Origin: Flavobacterium psychrophilum
GTDB taxonomy: Bacteria; Bacteroidota; Bacteroidia; Flavobacteriales; Flavobacteriaceae
Length of the DNA: 11,106 nt
Assembly: GCA_945878515.1 (NCBI GenBank)
Contig: CAMCTL010000120.1
Span: forward strand, 1 to 11,106
Reading direction: 5' to 3'
Made by a program: the position numbers and the translations under genes. The notes beneath the pieces were generated by a model that saw only the letters and a list, made by a program, of their open reading frames with translations, had not been told where the DNA came from and made no database searches. Positions 1 to 6,855 of this stretch are shown here, one piece after another (position 1 is the first letter of the stretch; every line of letters begins with the position of its first letter).

Positions 1-14
1 GTTATATGACACCC
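1..14. repeat. Terminal copy of GTTATATGAC motif (inverted partner of 7850-7863)
   Basis: The first 14 bases are the reverse complement of 7850-7863 with one mismatch (13/14). Together the two copies bracket the whole metal gene block and the repeat array. The first seven bases, GTTATAT, have the look of an attC R' box, and ATATAAC at 7857-7863 would be the matching R'' box. The window starts exactly here, so what lies to the left is unknown. A few bases later (about 28-49) the sequence resembles one unit of the 21-bp repeat found at 7637-7846. Chance cannot be excluded. Confidence 0.5.
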
Positions 15-79
15 TTGAGCTACACGAACCGCAGAAAAAATACTACTAAAAATTAACATATATTTTCAGAATTACATCT

Positions 80-87
80 TATATTTG
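80..87 (+). promoter_or_regulatory. Bacteroidota-type -7 element, predicted leaderless transcript
   Basis: TATATTTG matches the Bacteroidota -7 consensus TAnnTTTG. Its last base is five bases before the ATG at 92, so the expected transcription start is at or next to the start codon and the mRNA would be leaderless. No clear -33 TTG element is visible. The same octamer sits at the same distance from the second small Cys-rich gene (3760-3767), which strengthens the call. Confidence 0.65.
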
Positions 88-91
88 CAAA

Positions 92-463
92 ATGAAAAAA
101 CAGTTACACATACTAATTATAATTCTAACACTTGGCTTCTTTTTGTCGCCAACTTTGAGTTATGCGTGTGGAACTAAAACCGAGAAATCGTGTTGCAAAA
201 AAGAAAAAACTTCCAAAACTGAAAAGAAAAACTGTTGCAAAAAGAAAGACTCACAAGACAAAGACAATAGTTGTGGCGGAAAATGCGGACACTCAAATTG
301 CACTTCTTCAACATCAGTAAATTTTAGTATAATTTCATATTACGAAATTGACTTCAAAAATAATTCTTTTAATTTTTCCGAAGAAAAATCAAAATTTTAT
401 CATTCAAAAACCTTTATTTCTTCAGGTTTTACTTCCATTTGGCTCATTCCTAAAATAGGCTAA
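92..463 (+). CDS. Small exported Cys/Lys-rich protein, probable metal-binding, DUF6660-like
   Basis: This 123-residue protein has a signal peptide (basic start, hydrophobic residues about 6-20, likely cleavage after TLSYA at residue 25), so the mature protein should be periplasmic or surface exposed. The mature N-terminal half is very rich in Lys and Cys: C26, the pairs C34-C35 and C48-C49, then C61-x3-C65-x4-C70 with a His at 67. The C-terminal 50 residues are AT-rich in coding and end in an aromatic IWLIPKIG tail. The CX3CX4C spacing and the tail resemble the protein at 3772-4098 (tail IWQPPKIS), so I infer the two are divergent paralogues. It is first in the copper block, 92 bp before the DUF3347 lipoprotein gene, and has its own promoter 5 bases upstream. 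Metal binding is inferred from cysteine content and context; no enzymatic motif is seen. Confidence 0.75.
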   Translation: MKKQLHILIIILTLGFFLSPTLSYACGTKTEKSCCKKEKTSKTEKKNCCKKKDSQDKDNSCGGKCGHSNCTSSTSVNFSIISYYEIDFKNNSFNFSEEKSKFYHSKTFISSGFTSIWLIPKIG

Positions 464-496
464 ACATTATTTTGACAGCCATAAGTCTGTCTTCTC

Positions 497-517
497 GAAA
501 GCAAATACTTTGCTTTC
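497..517 (+). terminator. Intergenic hairpin (possible attenuator or processing site)
   Basis: GAAAGCAAA, loop TAC, TTTGCTTTC forms a perfect 9-bp stem with a 3-base loop, followed by A/T-rich sequence without a clean T-run. It lies between the first small Cys-rich gene and the lipoprotein gene. The stem is only moderately GC-containing, so it would be a weak terminator. I see no TAnnTTTG promoter between it and the ATG at 556, so partial read-through or mRNA processing fits better than full termination. Confidence 0.45.
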
Positions 518-555
518 AAAATTATTTATTTACAAAAAATTAAAATTTTATTACA

Positions 556-1437
556 ATGAAACTAATATCAAAAATATTGGTAGCAATCACAGTATTGTTA
601 TCATTCACATCGTGCAATGCACAAATTAAAAACGCAAAAACTGAAACCGTTAAAGTTTACGGAAACTGTGATATGTGCGAAAAAACAATTGAAAAAGCAG
701 GAAATCTTAAAAAGATAGCCAAAGTAGATTGGAACGTAGATACAAAAATGGCCACTATAACTTATGATTCAAAAGTAACCAATCAAGATGCAATTTTAAA
801 ACGCATTGCATTAAGTGGTTACGATAGCGACAAATTTCTTGCACCCGATAACGCTTATTCAAAACTGCCAGGTTGTTGTCAATACGATAGAGTTGCAAAA
901 GTTCCTGTAAAAATTGATGCTATTTCAGGTGCAGACAAATCCGAACATTCAGAAATGAGTAATCACGCAAACCATACCGAAACACCAAAAGTTGAAGTTC
1001 AAGAAGTAAATCAACTAAAAGCCATATTTGACAATTATTTTGCTGTAAAAGATGCGTTAGTAAAAACAGATGGTAACACTGCGTCAGCAAAAGCAACAGC
1101 ATTACTTTCAGCAATAAATGCTGTCAAAATGGAAACTTTAAAAACAGACGAACACAATGTTTGGATGAAAGTTTTGAAAAACATAAAAGAAGATGCCGAA
1201 CATATTGCAGACACCAAAGATGCAAAACACCAAAGAGACCATTTTGATACACTTTCAAAAAATATGTATGATTTAATCAAAGTATCAAAACAAGAAACGC
1301 CAACTTATTACCAATTTTGCCCAATGGCAAACAATGGTATAGGTGCTAATTGGTTAAGCAAAGAAAATGTAGTTAAAAATCCTTACTATGGTTCTATGAT
1401 GTTGAGTTGCGGAAAAGTAACAGAAACTATCAAATAA
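556..1437 (+). CDS. Lipoprotein with HMA-like and DUF3347-like domains, copper binding
   Basis: The 293-residue protein starts with a lipoprotein signal (hydrophobic 6-17, lipobox FTSC with C20), so it is probably membrane-anchored facing the periplasm. Residues about 30-95 form an HMA-like domain with the metal loop GNCDMCEKTIE (C38, C41). A conserved-looking GCC (C107-C108) follows, then a His/Met linker around 131-140 (H131, M134, H137, H140). Residues about 150-293 match the DUF3347 type seen in copper proteins and at the end of some CusB-like efflux adaptors, with YYQFCPMA (C255, M257), ANWLSKE, NPYYGSMM and a C285. These support copper capture or delivery. The gene ends 63 bp before the multicopper oxidase gene, with a terminator-like hairpin between. 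The start at 556 is the only one that gives the signal peptide. Confidence 0.85.
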   Translation: MKLISKILVAITVLLSFTSCNAQIKNAKTETVKVYGNCDMCEKTIEKAGNLKKIAKVDWNVDTKMATITYDSKVTNQDAILKRIALSGYDSDKFLAPDNAYSKLPGCCQYDRVAKVPVKIDAISGADKSEHSEMSNHANHTETPKVEVQEVNQLKAIFDNYFAVKDALVKTDGNTASAKATALLSAINAVKMETLKTDEHNVWMKVLKNIKEDAEHIADTKDAKHQRDHFDTLSKNMYDLIKVSKQETPTYYQFCPMANNGIGANWLSKENVVKNPYYGSMMLSCGKVTETIK

Positions 1438-1446
1438 ATTTAATTT

Positions 1447-1476
1447 GGCGAAGCCAAAAAAGGCTTCGCCTTTTTT
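1447..1476 (+). terminator. Rho-independent terminator-like hairpin with T6 tail
   Basis: GGCGAAGCC, loop of six A, GGCTTCGCC, then six T. The perfect 9-bp GC-rich stem and T-tract are textbook. It lies between the lipoprotein gene and the oxidase gene, which has no visible TAnnTTTG promoter downstream of it, only a 14-bp palindrome TTCAATTAATTGAA at 1478-1491. It may therefore act as an attenuator that keeps oxidase expression lower, or an unrecognised promoter follows it. Confidence 0.75.
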
Positions 1477-1500
1477 ATTCAATTAATTGAAATAATCAAA

Positions 1501-3753
1501 ATGAAAAATAAAAAAATAAAAAACATATCAATATTGCCTACGGCAATATTGATATTGTTTCTTTCTCAATCCATTTTCGCTCAAAAAATCGTTCGCTACG
1601 ATTTATATGTGCGTGATACAATCGTAACTTTTGGCGACAAACCAAAACACGCCATTGCGGTAAACGGACAAATCCCAATGCCAACATTAACATTTACCGA
1701 AGGCGACATTGCAGAAATTTATGTACATAACGAACTAAAAGAGGAAACATCATTGCATTGGCACGGATTATTTTTGCCAAACAAAGAAGATGGCGTTCCT
1801 AATTTGACACAAATGCCAATAAAACCCAAAACGACACACAAATATTCTTTCCCAATTATACAACACGGCACACATTGGTATCACAGTCATTCGGGATTGC
1901 AAGAACAAATCGGAATGTACGGAAATTTTGTAATGCTCAAAAAACCAACTGACCCAACTTTTAGAAAAGGAATTGACGATTTGCCAAGCATTCCAATAGT
2001 TTTAAGCGAATGGACAGATGCAAATCCTGATAATGTACACCGAATGTTGCACAACGCAACCGATTGGTTCGCTATCCAAAAAGGAACAACACAAAGTTAT
2101 TCCGAAGCAATCCAACAAGGTCATTTCAAAACCAAAGTTACCAACGAATGGAAACGAATGAATGCAATGGACGTGAGCGATGTTTATTATAACAAATTTT
2201 TAATCAACGGAAAAAACGAAAGCCAACTTTCGCAATTTAAAGGTGGCGACAAAGTGCGTTTACGCATTTCAAACGGTGGAGCATCAACCTATTTTTGGCT
2301 CAACTATGCAGGCGGAAAAATTACCGTTGTCGCTAATGATGGTAACGATGTAGAACCTGTTGAAGTAGATAGATTAATCGTAGCAGTTTCCGAAACCTAC
2401 GATATAATAGTTACCATTCCAGCCGACAAAACCGCTTACGAATTTTTGGTAACTTCCGAAGACCGAACAAAATCCGCATCATTATATTTAGGCGATGGTA
2501 TCAAACAACTCACTTCTACCCTACCAAAATTAAAATATTTTGAAGGTATGAAAATGATGAACGATATGATGAAAATGAACGGAGATTTAGACGATATGGG
2601 AATGAGTATGTCTTACAATCAAATGGATATGAACGTAGTAATGTATCCTGAAATTACAGGCGAAGCAAAACCCAAAAACGACAAAATGGGCGATATGAAA
2701 ATGACCGAAGACGATTATAACAGCAATAAACTTTCGGATATTGTAACCCTAAATTATGCAATGTTAAAATCGCCAAGCAAAACAACACTCCCAAAAGATG
2801 CACCAATAAGAGAACTAAAATTTGAACTTACAGGAAATATGAACCGCTACGTTTGGAGTTTAGACAACAAAGTAGTTTCCGAAACGGATAAAATTCTAAT
2901 CAAAAAAGGCGAAAATGTACGCATAACAATCTACAATGGTTCAATGATGCGACACCCAATGCACTTGCACGGACACGATTTTAGAATTATAAACGGACAA
3001 GGCGACTATGCACCACTCAAAAACATCATCGATATTATGCCAATGGAAACCGATGTTTTAGAATTTAATGCCAATGTCGAGGGCGATTGGTTTTTCCATT
3101 GTCACATTCTCTACCATATGATGAGCGGAATGGGCAGAGTTTTTACATACGAAAATCAAGCACCAAATCCCGAAATACCAAATCCAAAACTCGCACAACG
3201 CAAACTTTTTGCCGACGACAGAAAATTCCATTTTATGGCAGAAAATGATTTTGCAACCAACGGAAACGATGGAGAAGCAATGTATCAAAGCACACGTTGG
3301 AGCATTGGCACAGAATGGCGTTTGGGTTACAACGACCATCACGGCTACGAAACCGAAACACACATTGGGCGATATATTGGAAAAATGCAATGGATAATGC
3401 CATTTATAGGTTTCGATTGGCGATACAGAAAAATGGAAGATGGCGAAACAGAAAAAAACCTTTTCGGGCAAGAAAGCACCAAAGATGTTCGTTCTGTTTT
3501 TAGTGCAGGATTAGAATACACAATGCCAATGCTAATAAAAGCACAAGTCGAAATTTTTACCGATGGAAATTTTAGATTACAATTTGAACGCAAAGACATT
3601 CCAGTTTCCAAACGCCTACGAATGAGTTTAATGTGGAATACCGACAAAGAATATATGGCAGGATTGCGTTATATAATTAAACGAAACTTTGGAGTAACTA
3701 CACATTATGATAGCGATATGGGAATAGGTTTTGGAGCAAGTTTTAATTATTAA
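1501..3753 (+). CDS. CopA-type multicopper oxidase with C-terminal beta-rich extension
   Basis: This 750-residue exported oxidase probably oxidises Cu(I) to Cu(II) in the periplasm with reduction of oxygen. The signal peptide is residues 1-27 (cleavage near SIFA/QKI). Three cupredoxin-like regions carry all four copper motifs: HWHG (86-89), HWYHSH (125-130), HPMHLHGH (485-492) and HCHILYHMMSGM (533-544). The last gives the type 1 ligands C534, H539 and axial M544. A Met-rich insert (about 349-402, many M-x-M) lies before the last domain, as in CopA/CueO proteins. The oxidase ends near 550. Residues 570-750 are extra: alternating aromatic/hydrophobic strands such as TEWRLGYND, FIGFDWRYRK and AGLRYIIK, ending in FNY, which looks like an outer-membrane beta-barrel or a CopB-like segment fused on. 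Overlapping - strand open frames are shadows. Confidence 0.92.
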   Translation: MKNKKIKNISILPTAILILFLSQSIFAQKIVRYDLYVRDTIVTFGDKPKHAIAVNGQIPMPTLTFTEGDIAEIYVHNELKEETSLHWHGLFLPNKEDGVPNLTQMPIKPKTTHKYSFPIIQHGTHWYHSHSGLQEQIGMYGNFVMLKKPTDPTFRKGIDDLPSIPIVLSEWTDANPDNVHRMLHNATDWFAIQKGTTQSYSEAIQQGHFKTKVTNEWKRMNAMDVSDVYYNKFLINGKNESQLSQFKGGDKVRLRISNGGASTYFWLNYAGGKITVVANDGNDVEPVEVDRLIVAVSETYDIIVTIPADKTAYEFLVTSEDRTKSASLYLGDGIKQLTSTLPKLKYFEGMKMMNDMMKMNGDLDDMGMSMSYNQMDMNVVMYPEITGEAKPKNDKMGDMKMTEDDYNSNKLSDIVTLNYAMLKSPSKTTLPKDAPIRELKFELTGNMNRYVWSLDNKVVSETDKILIKKGENVRITIYNGSMMRHPMHLHGHDFRIINGQGDYAPLKNIIDIMPMETDVLEFNANVEGDWFFHCHILYHMMSGMGRVFTYENQAPNPEIPNPKLAQRKLFADDRKFHFMAENDFATNGNDGEAMYQSTRWSIGTEWRLGYNDHHGYETETHIGRYIGKMQWIMPFIGFDWRYRKMEDGETEKNLFGQESTKDVRSVFSAGLEYTMPMLIKAQVEIFTDGNFRLQFERKDIPVSKRLRMSLMWNTDKEYMAGLRYIIKRNFGVTTHYDSDMGIGFGASFNY
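1525..1555 (+). repeat. Perfect 14-bp inverted repeat inside the oxidase signal-peptide codons
   Basis: Left arm 1525-1538 (ATATCAATATTGCC), loop TAC, right arm 1542-1555 is an exact reverse complement. It covers codons 9-19 of the oxidase, in the hydrophobic core of the signal peptide. A 14-bp stem 24 bases after the ATG could slow early translation or terminate transcription. The TAC loop recurs in the hairpin at 497-517 and, as TACC, at 7685-7710. Confidence 0.85.
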
Positions 3754-3759
3754 ATTCAT

Positions 3760-3767
3760 TATATTTG
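3760..3767 (+). promoter_or_regulatory. Bacteroidota-type -7 element, predicted leaderless transcript
   Basis: TATATTTG matches TAnnTTTG and ends five bases before the ATG at 3772, the same octamer and same spacing as at 80-87. The predicted transcription start coincides with the start codon. The element begins only seven bases after the oxidase stop codon, so this promoter would restart transcription inside the block. A T-rich stretch near 3741 is the only candidate for a -33 element. Confidence 0.65.
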
Positions 3768-3771
3768 CTAA

Positions 3772-4098
3772 ATGAAAAACTTTTGGTTCATATTTTCAAT
3801 ATTCTTATTATCACTTACGGTTTATCCGTGTAGTGAAAATGACGATTGCGAAAAAAACATAAATTCAGAAGTTTGCAAAGCCGAAAATCAAAAAAACAAA
3901 ACCCAAGAACCTGAACATTGCACTCCTTTTTGTAATTGTTCACATTGTCCAGCTTCCGTATTTTTTATCAATAACATTTCTTATACTCTAAAAAAGAAAG
4001 TGATATTGTTTCAAGAAGAAAAACTTTTAAGTTTTTACACTTCTATCTACACCAAAAAAATTGCCGACAAAATTTGGCAACCGCCCAAAATTAGTTAA
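3772..4098 (+). CDS. Small exported Cys-rich protein, DUF6660-like
   Basis: The 108-residue protein has a signal peptide (hydrophobic 4-18) ending near VYPC, with C20 near the cleavage point; a lipoprotein is possible but the lipobox is poor. The mature part holds C26, C35 and the cluster HCTPFCNCSHC (H49, C50, C54, C56, H58, C59), then an aromatic tail ending IWQPPKIS. From memory this cluster and tail match DUF6660, a small flavobacterial family often found beside metal-efflux genes. It shares CX3CX4C spacing and the tail with the protein at 92-463. It sits between the oxidase and the TonB receptor and has its own leaderless-type promoter. A periplasmic copper-binding or sensing role is inferred from the ligands and neighbours and has no direct support. 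Confidence 0.8.
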   Translation: MKNFWFIFSIFLLSLTVYPCSENDDCEKNINSEVCKAENQKNKTQEPEHCTPFCNCSHCPASVFFINNISYTLKKKVILFQEEKLLSFYTSIYTKKIADKIWQPPKIS

Positions 4099-4105
4099 TA
4101 AAAAA

Positions 4106-4151
4106 TGTGCTTCGCACAAAAACACTTTCAGTGCTTCGCACCGAAAGTGTT
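4106..4151 (+). terminator. Double hairpin between Cys-rich gene and TonB receptor
   Basis: A small hairpin TGTGC-TTC-GCACA (4106-4118) is followed by a larger one: AACACTTTC (4121-4129), an inner GTGC-TTC-GCAC (4131-4141) and GAAAGTGTT (4143-4151). T-rich sequence comes after it. GTGCTTCGCAC occurs in both hairpins as an 11-bp direct repeat. This looks like a terminator or attenuator. No promoter is evident between it and the ATG at 4183, so the receptor gene is probably expressed by read-through. Confidence 0.6.
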
Positions 4152-4182
4152 CCTTTATTTTATTTAACTAATATCTATCAAA

Positions 4183-6150
4183 ATGACAAAATTCATATTG
4201 CCATTGCTACTGCTTTTTAGCGTTTGCACAATGGCACAAGTCAAAAACGACACCATAAAGAAAGAAAAAGAACCAGAAGAACTTGAAGAAGTTCGCATAC
4301 AATCTACAAGAACAAGCCGAACAATTCGCAACACGCCAACCCGAATTGAAACAATTGATGCCGAAGAATTAGACGAAAAAGGAAATATGAAACCCGCCAA
4401 CGTTTCAATGGTACTTCACGAAAGTACAGGTTTACAAGTACAACAAACATCGGCTACAAGTGGAAATGCAAGTATTCGAGTGCAAGGTTTAGACGGTCGT
4501 TACACCCAACTTCTCAAAGACGGTTATCCTAATTTTGGAAACTTTGCCAGCGGTTTAAGCATTCTCGAAATTCCACCGTTGGACTTAAAACAAGTCGAAG
4601 TTATAAAAGGTCCTGCATCTACTCTATTTGGTGGCGGAGCAATTGCAGGAGTTGTAAATTTCATTTCCAAAACTCCAAAAGAAAAAGGAGAATATAATTT
4701 TATAATCAACCAATCAAATATTGGTCAATCTAATATTGGTGGTTATGCTTCCCAACGAAAAGGAAAATTTGGCTATGCCGTTTTAGGATTGTTAAACCTT
4801 CAAAAATCGTATGATGTTGACAATGATGATTTTTCTGAAATTCCAAAATCAAACAATTTTACAATCAATCCACGCATTTTCTATTATCCAAACGCAACCA
4901 CTACTTTTATGTTGGGCAATAGTTTCACAAAAGGTATTATGAAAGGTGGAGATATGAATGTTATTGCAGGAAATGCAGATAGTTTTCATAAATATTTTGA
5001 GCAAAATGAAACCATTAGAAATACCACTACTTTTGAATTTGATAAGAAATTTGCAGAAACAAATAGTTTTAAACTCAAACAAAGTTGGAGTTTTTTCGAT
5101 AGAAAAATCAATATTCCATACTATGAATTTTCAGGTTTCAACACAAATATATTCACAGATGCATCGTATCTTTTCATCACAAAAAAGAATACAATCATTA
5201 CAGGTTTAAATTTTCAATATGATGATTTTAAACAAAGAAATATTTCAACTTTTGATGCCAAAACCAACACAATTGGCGCATACATTCAACAAACTTGGGA
5301 TATTTCAGATAACATTAAACTCGAAAACGGATTACGAATTGATAATGTAAATTATTCTAATTTGAATTTCTCAAAAAATCAAACGTTCTTTTTGCCAAAA
5401 TTTTCGGCATTATTCAAATTTAACAATAAATGGAGTTCTCGAATTGGTGGCGGATTAGGTTATAAAATTCCAACCATTTTTACCGAACAAACCGAAACCA
5501 ATCAATATCAAAATGTTTTATCGTTAAATAATGTAGAAGCCGAAAAAAGTATTGGTGGCACAACCGATGTAAATTTCAAAACAAATCTTTCAGACGATTT
5601 TGTTTTCAGCATCAACCAAATGTTTTTTGCAACACAAATCAACAAACCATTAATTTTGCAAAATAGCGGAGTAAATACATTCTTTATCAATGCAGATAAA
5701 CCAGTTATAAGCAACGGTTTTGAAACTAACATAAAATTTATTTTCAAAGAAGATTTAAAGTTTTTCGTGGGTTACACATTTACAAACGCCAAAGCAAAAT
5801 ATCTAACCTCTAATCAGTTTTTGCCATTGTTACCTAAAAACAAATTAAATATGGCGTTAATTTTTGAAAAAGAAGACAATTTTAAACTCGGTTTAGAAGG
5901 TTTTTTTACCGACAAACAGTTTCTTTACAACGGAACACAAACGCCAACATTTTGGGAATTTGGGTTTATGGCAGAAAAAACATTGTGGGAAAATTATTCA
6001 TTCTTCATAAATTTTGAAAATTTTACAGACACACGCCAAAGCAATTACAAACCAGTTGTAAACGGTTCACACAACAACCCAACTTTTGACGACATTTGGA
6101 CACACACAGAAGGAGCAACAATAAACGGAGGCATAAAACTAAAATTCTAA
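4183..6150 (+). CDS. TonB-dependent outer-membrane receptor, probably for copper or a metal complex
   Basis: The 655-residue protein has a signal peptide (1-18, cleavage after CTMA/Q) and a candidate TonB box at EEVRIQS (35-41). A plug domain at about 44-165 includes IRVQGLDGRYTQLLKDG (98-114) and VEVIKGPASTLFGGGAIAG (138-156). The remaining 490 residues form a 22-strand-type barrel ending in LKF with a terminal Phe, as expected for BamA recognition. It lacks the N-terminal carboxypeptidase-like domain of SusC proteins, so it is of the BtuB/FepA/OprC class. The ligand cannot be read from the sequence; copper is inferred from the neighbours. It is 11 bp before the transporter gene and surely co-transcribed with it. 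A 15-bp tandem duplication is present at residues 177-186. Confidence 0.9.
   Translation: MTKFILPLLLLFSVCTMAQVKNDTIKKEKEPEELEEVRIQSTRTSRTIRNTPTRIETIDAEELDEKGNMKPANVSMVLHESTGLQVQQTSATSGNASIRVQGLDGRYTQLLKDGYPNFGNFASGLSILEIPPLDLKQVEVIKGPASTLFGGGAIAGVVNFISKTPKEKGEYNFIINQSNIGQSNIGGYASQRKGKFGYAVLGLLNLQKSYDVDNDDFSEIPKSNNFTINPRIFYYPNATTTFMLGNSFTKGIMKGGDMNVIAGNADSFHKYFEQNETIRNTTTFEFDKKFAETNSFKLKQSWSFFDRKINIPYYEFSGFNTNIFTDASYLFITKKNTIITGLNFQYDDFKQRNISTFDAKTNTIGAYIQQTWDISDNIKLENGLRIDNVNYSNLNFSKNQTFFLPKFSALFKFNNKWSSRIGGGLGYKIPTIFTEQTETNQYQNVLSLNNVEAEKSIGGTTDVNFKTNLSDDFVFSINQMFFATQINKPLILQNSGVNTFFINADKPVISNGFETNIKFIFKEDLKFFVGYTFTNAKAKYLTSNQFLPLLPKNKLNMALIFEKEDNFKLGLEGFFTDKQFLYNGTQTPTFWEFGFMAEKTLWENYSFFINFENFTDTRQSNYKPVVNGSHNNPTFDDIWTHTEGATINGGIKLKF
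4711..4740 (+). repeat. 15-bp tandem duplication in the receptor gene
   Basis: Two adjacent 15-bp units (4711-4725 and 4726-4740) differ at one base and encode QSNIG twice at the start of the barrel. This is an in-frame duplication, probably in an early strand or loop, with no clear functional meaning. Confidence 0.8.
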
Positions 6151-6161
6151 ATAATTAAAAA

Positions 6162-6785
6162 ATGGAAACAAATAAATTATATAGTAAAGCATTATTAATA
6201 GCTCAATTTGTTGTTATTTATAACATTATCGAGGGAATAATATCAATGTTTTTAGGATATGAAAACGAAAGTTTAACACTTTTCGGGTTTGGAGTAGATA
6301 GTTTTATCGAAGTAGCTTCAAATCTTGGAGTAGTTTTTATGATAAAACGAATACAACAAAATCCAAATAGCGACAAATCTACATTTGAAGTAAAAGCACT
6401 AAAAATAACAGGTTGGGGATTTTATCTTTTAAGTGTTAGTTTGTTAATCGGAATTTTCATAAACATCTATAAAAAACATCTTCCTGAAAACACAATTTTT
6501 GGCGTAATAATATCAATCATATCAATTATTGTTATGGCTTATGTATCTTATAATCAATTAACAATCGGAAAAAAACTTAATTCAGAACCAATTATTGCAG
6601 ATGCAAAATGTACCATTATTTGCATTTATATGAGCATAGTTTTATTAATATCAAGTGCGGTTTATTATTATACAGGATTTGCCTATACAGATAGTTTAGG
6701 TGCATTATGCTTAATTTATTTTTCTTTTCAAGAAGGCAAAGAGTGTTTTGAAAAGGCAAAAGGAAAATCAACTTGCAAATGTTAA
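6162..6785 (+). CDS. CDF-like cation transporter with D-x3-E and C-x3-C metal site
   Basis: This 207-residue integral inner-membrane protein has about six hydrophobic segments (near 10-30, 38-62, 82-102, 112-131, 152-170 and 175-190). It resembles the membrane domain of cation diffusion facilitators: GFGVDSFIEVAS (42-53) corresponds to the TM2 metal motif and IIADAKCTIICIYMS (144-158) to the TM5 motif. Classical CDFs carry HxxxD at both places. Here they are D46-x3-E50 and C150-x3-C154, suggesting a softer metal than zinc, such as Cu(I). There is no cytoplasmic CDF C-terminal domain; instead there is a short tail with C195 and a final CKC. It lies 11 bp after the receptor and is probably its partner at the inner membrane. 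Direction of transport is unknown. Confidence 0.8.
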   Translation: METNKLYSKALLIAQFVVIYNIIEGIISMFLGYENESLTLFGFGVDSFIEVASNLGVVFMIKRIQQNPNSDKSTFEVKALKITGWGFYLLSVSLLIGIFINIYKKHLPENTIFGVIISIISIIVMAYVSYNQLTIGKKLNSEPIIADAKCTIICIYMSIVLLISSAVYYYTGFAYTDSLGALCLIYFSFQEGKECFEKAKGKSTCKC

Positions 6786-6816
6786 TATAAAGTTTACAAA
6801 AAAGTAAAATTTTAAT

Positions 6817-6824
6817 TATTTTTG
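6817..6824 (+). promoter_or_regulatory. Bacteroidota-type -7 element for the hypothetical gene at 6856
   Basis: TATTTTTG fits TAnnTTTG. A TTTAC at 6793-6797 is about 19 bases upstream and could be a weak -33 element. The predicted start near 6829 leaves a 27-base, A-rich leader without a Shine-Dalgarno site, typical for the phylum. It separates this gene from the metal block. Confidence 0.55.
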
Positions 6825-6855
6825 ATAAATATTAATCAACTAAAAAACTAAAAAT

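Noticed and set aside
474..491. Second hairpin GACAG/CTGTC upstream of 497
   Set aside because: The 5-bp stem with an 8-base loop is too weak to separate from background.
1478..1491. Palindrome TTCAATTAATTGAA as a regulator operator upstream of the oxidase
   Set aside because: It is pure AT-rich 14-bp symmetry of a kind expected by chance in such sequence, with no second copy in front of the other metal genes.
3058..3647. Open frames on the - strand and in other + frames inside the oxidase gene
   Set aside because: They lie wholly within a gene with all multicopper oxidase motifs, have no recognisable domains and are products of its codon bias.
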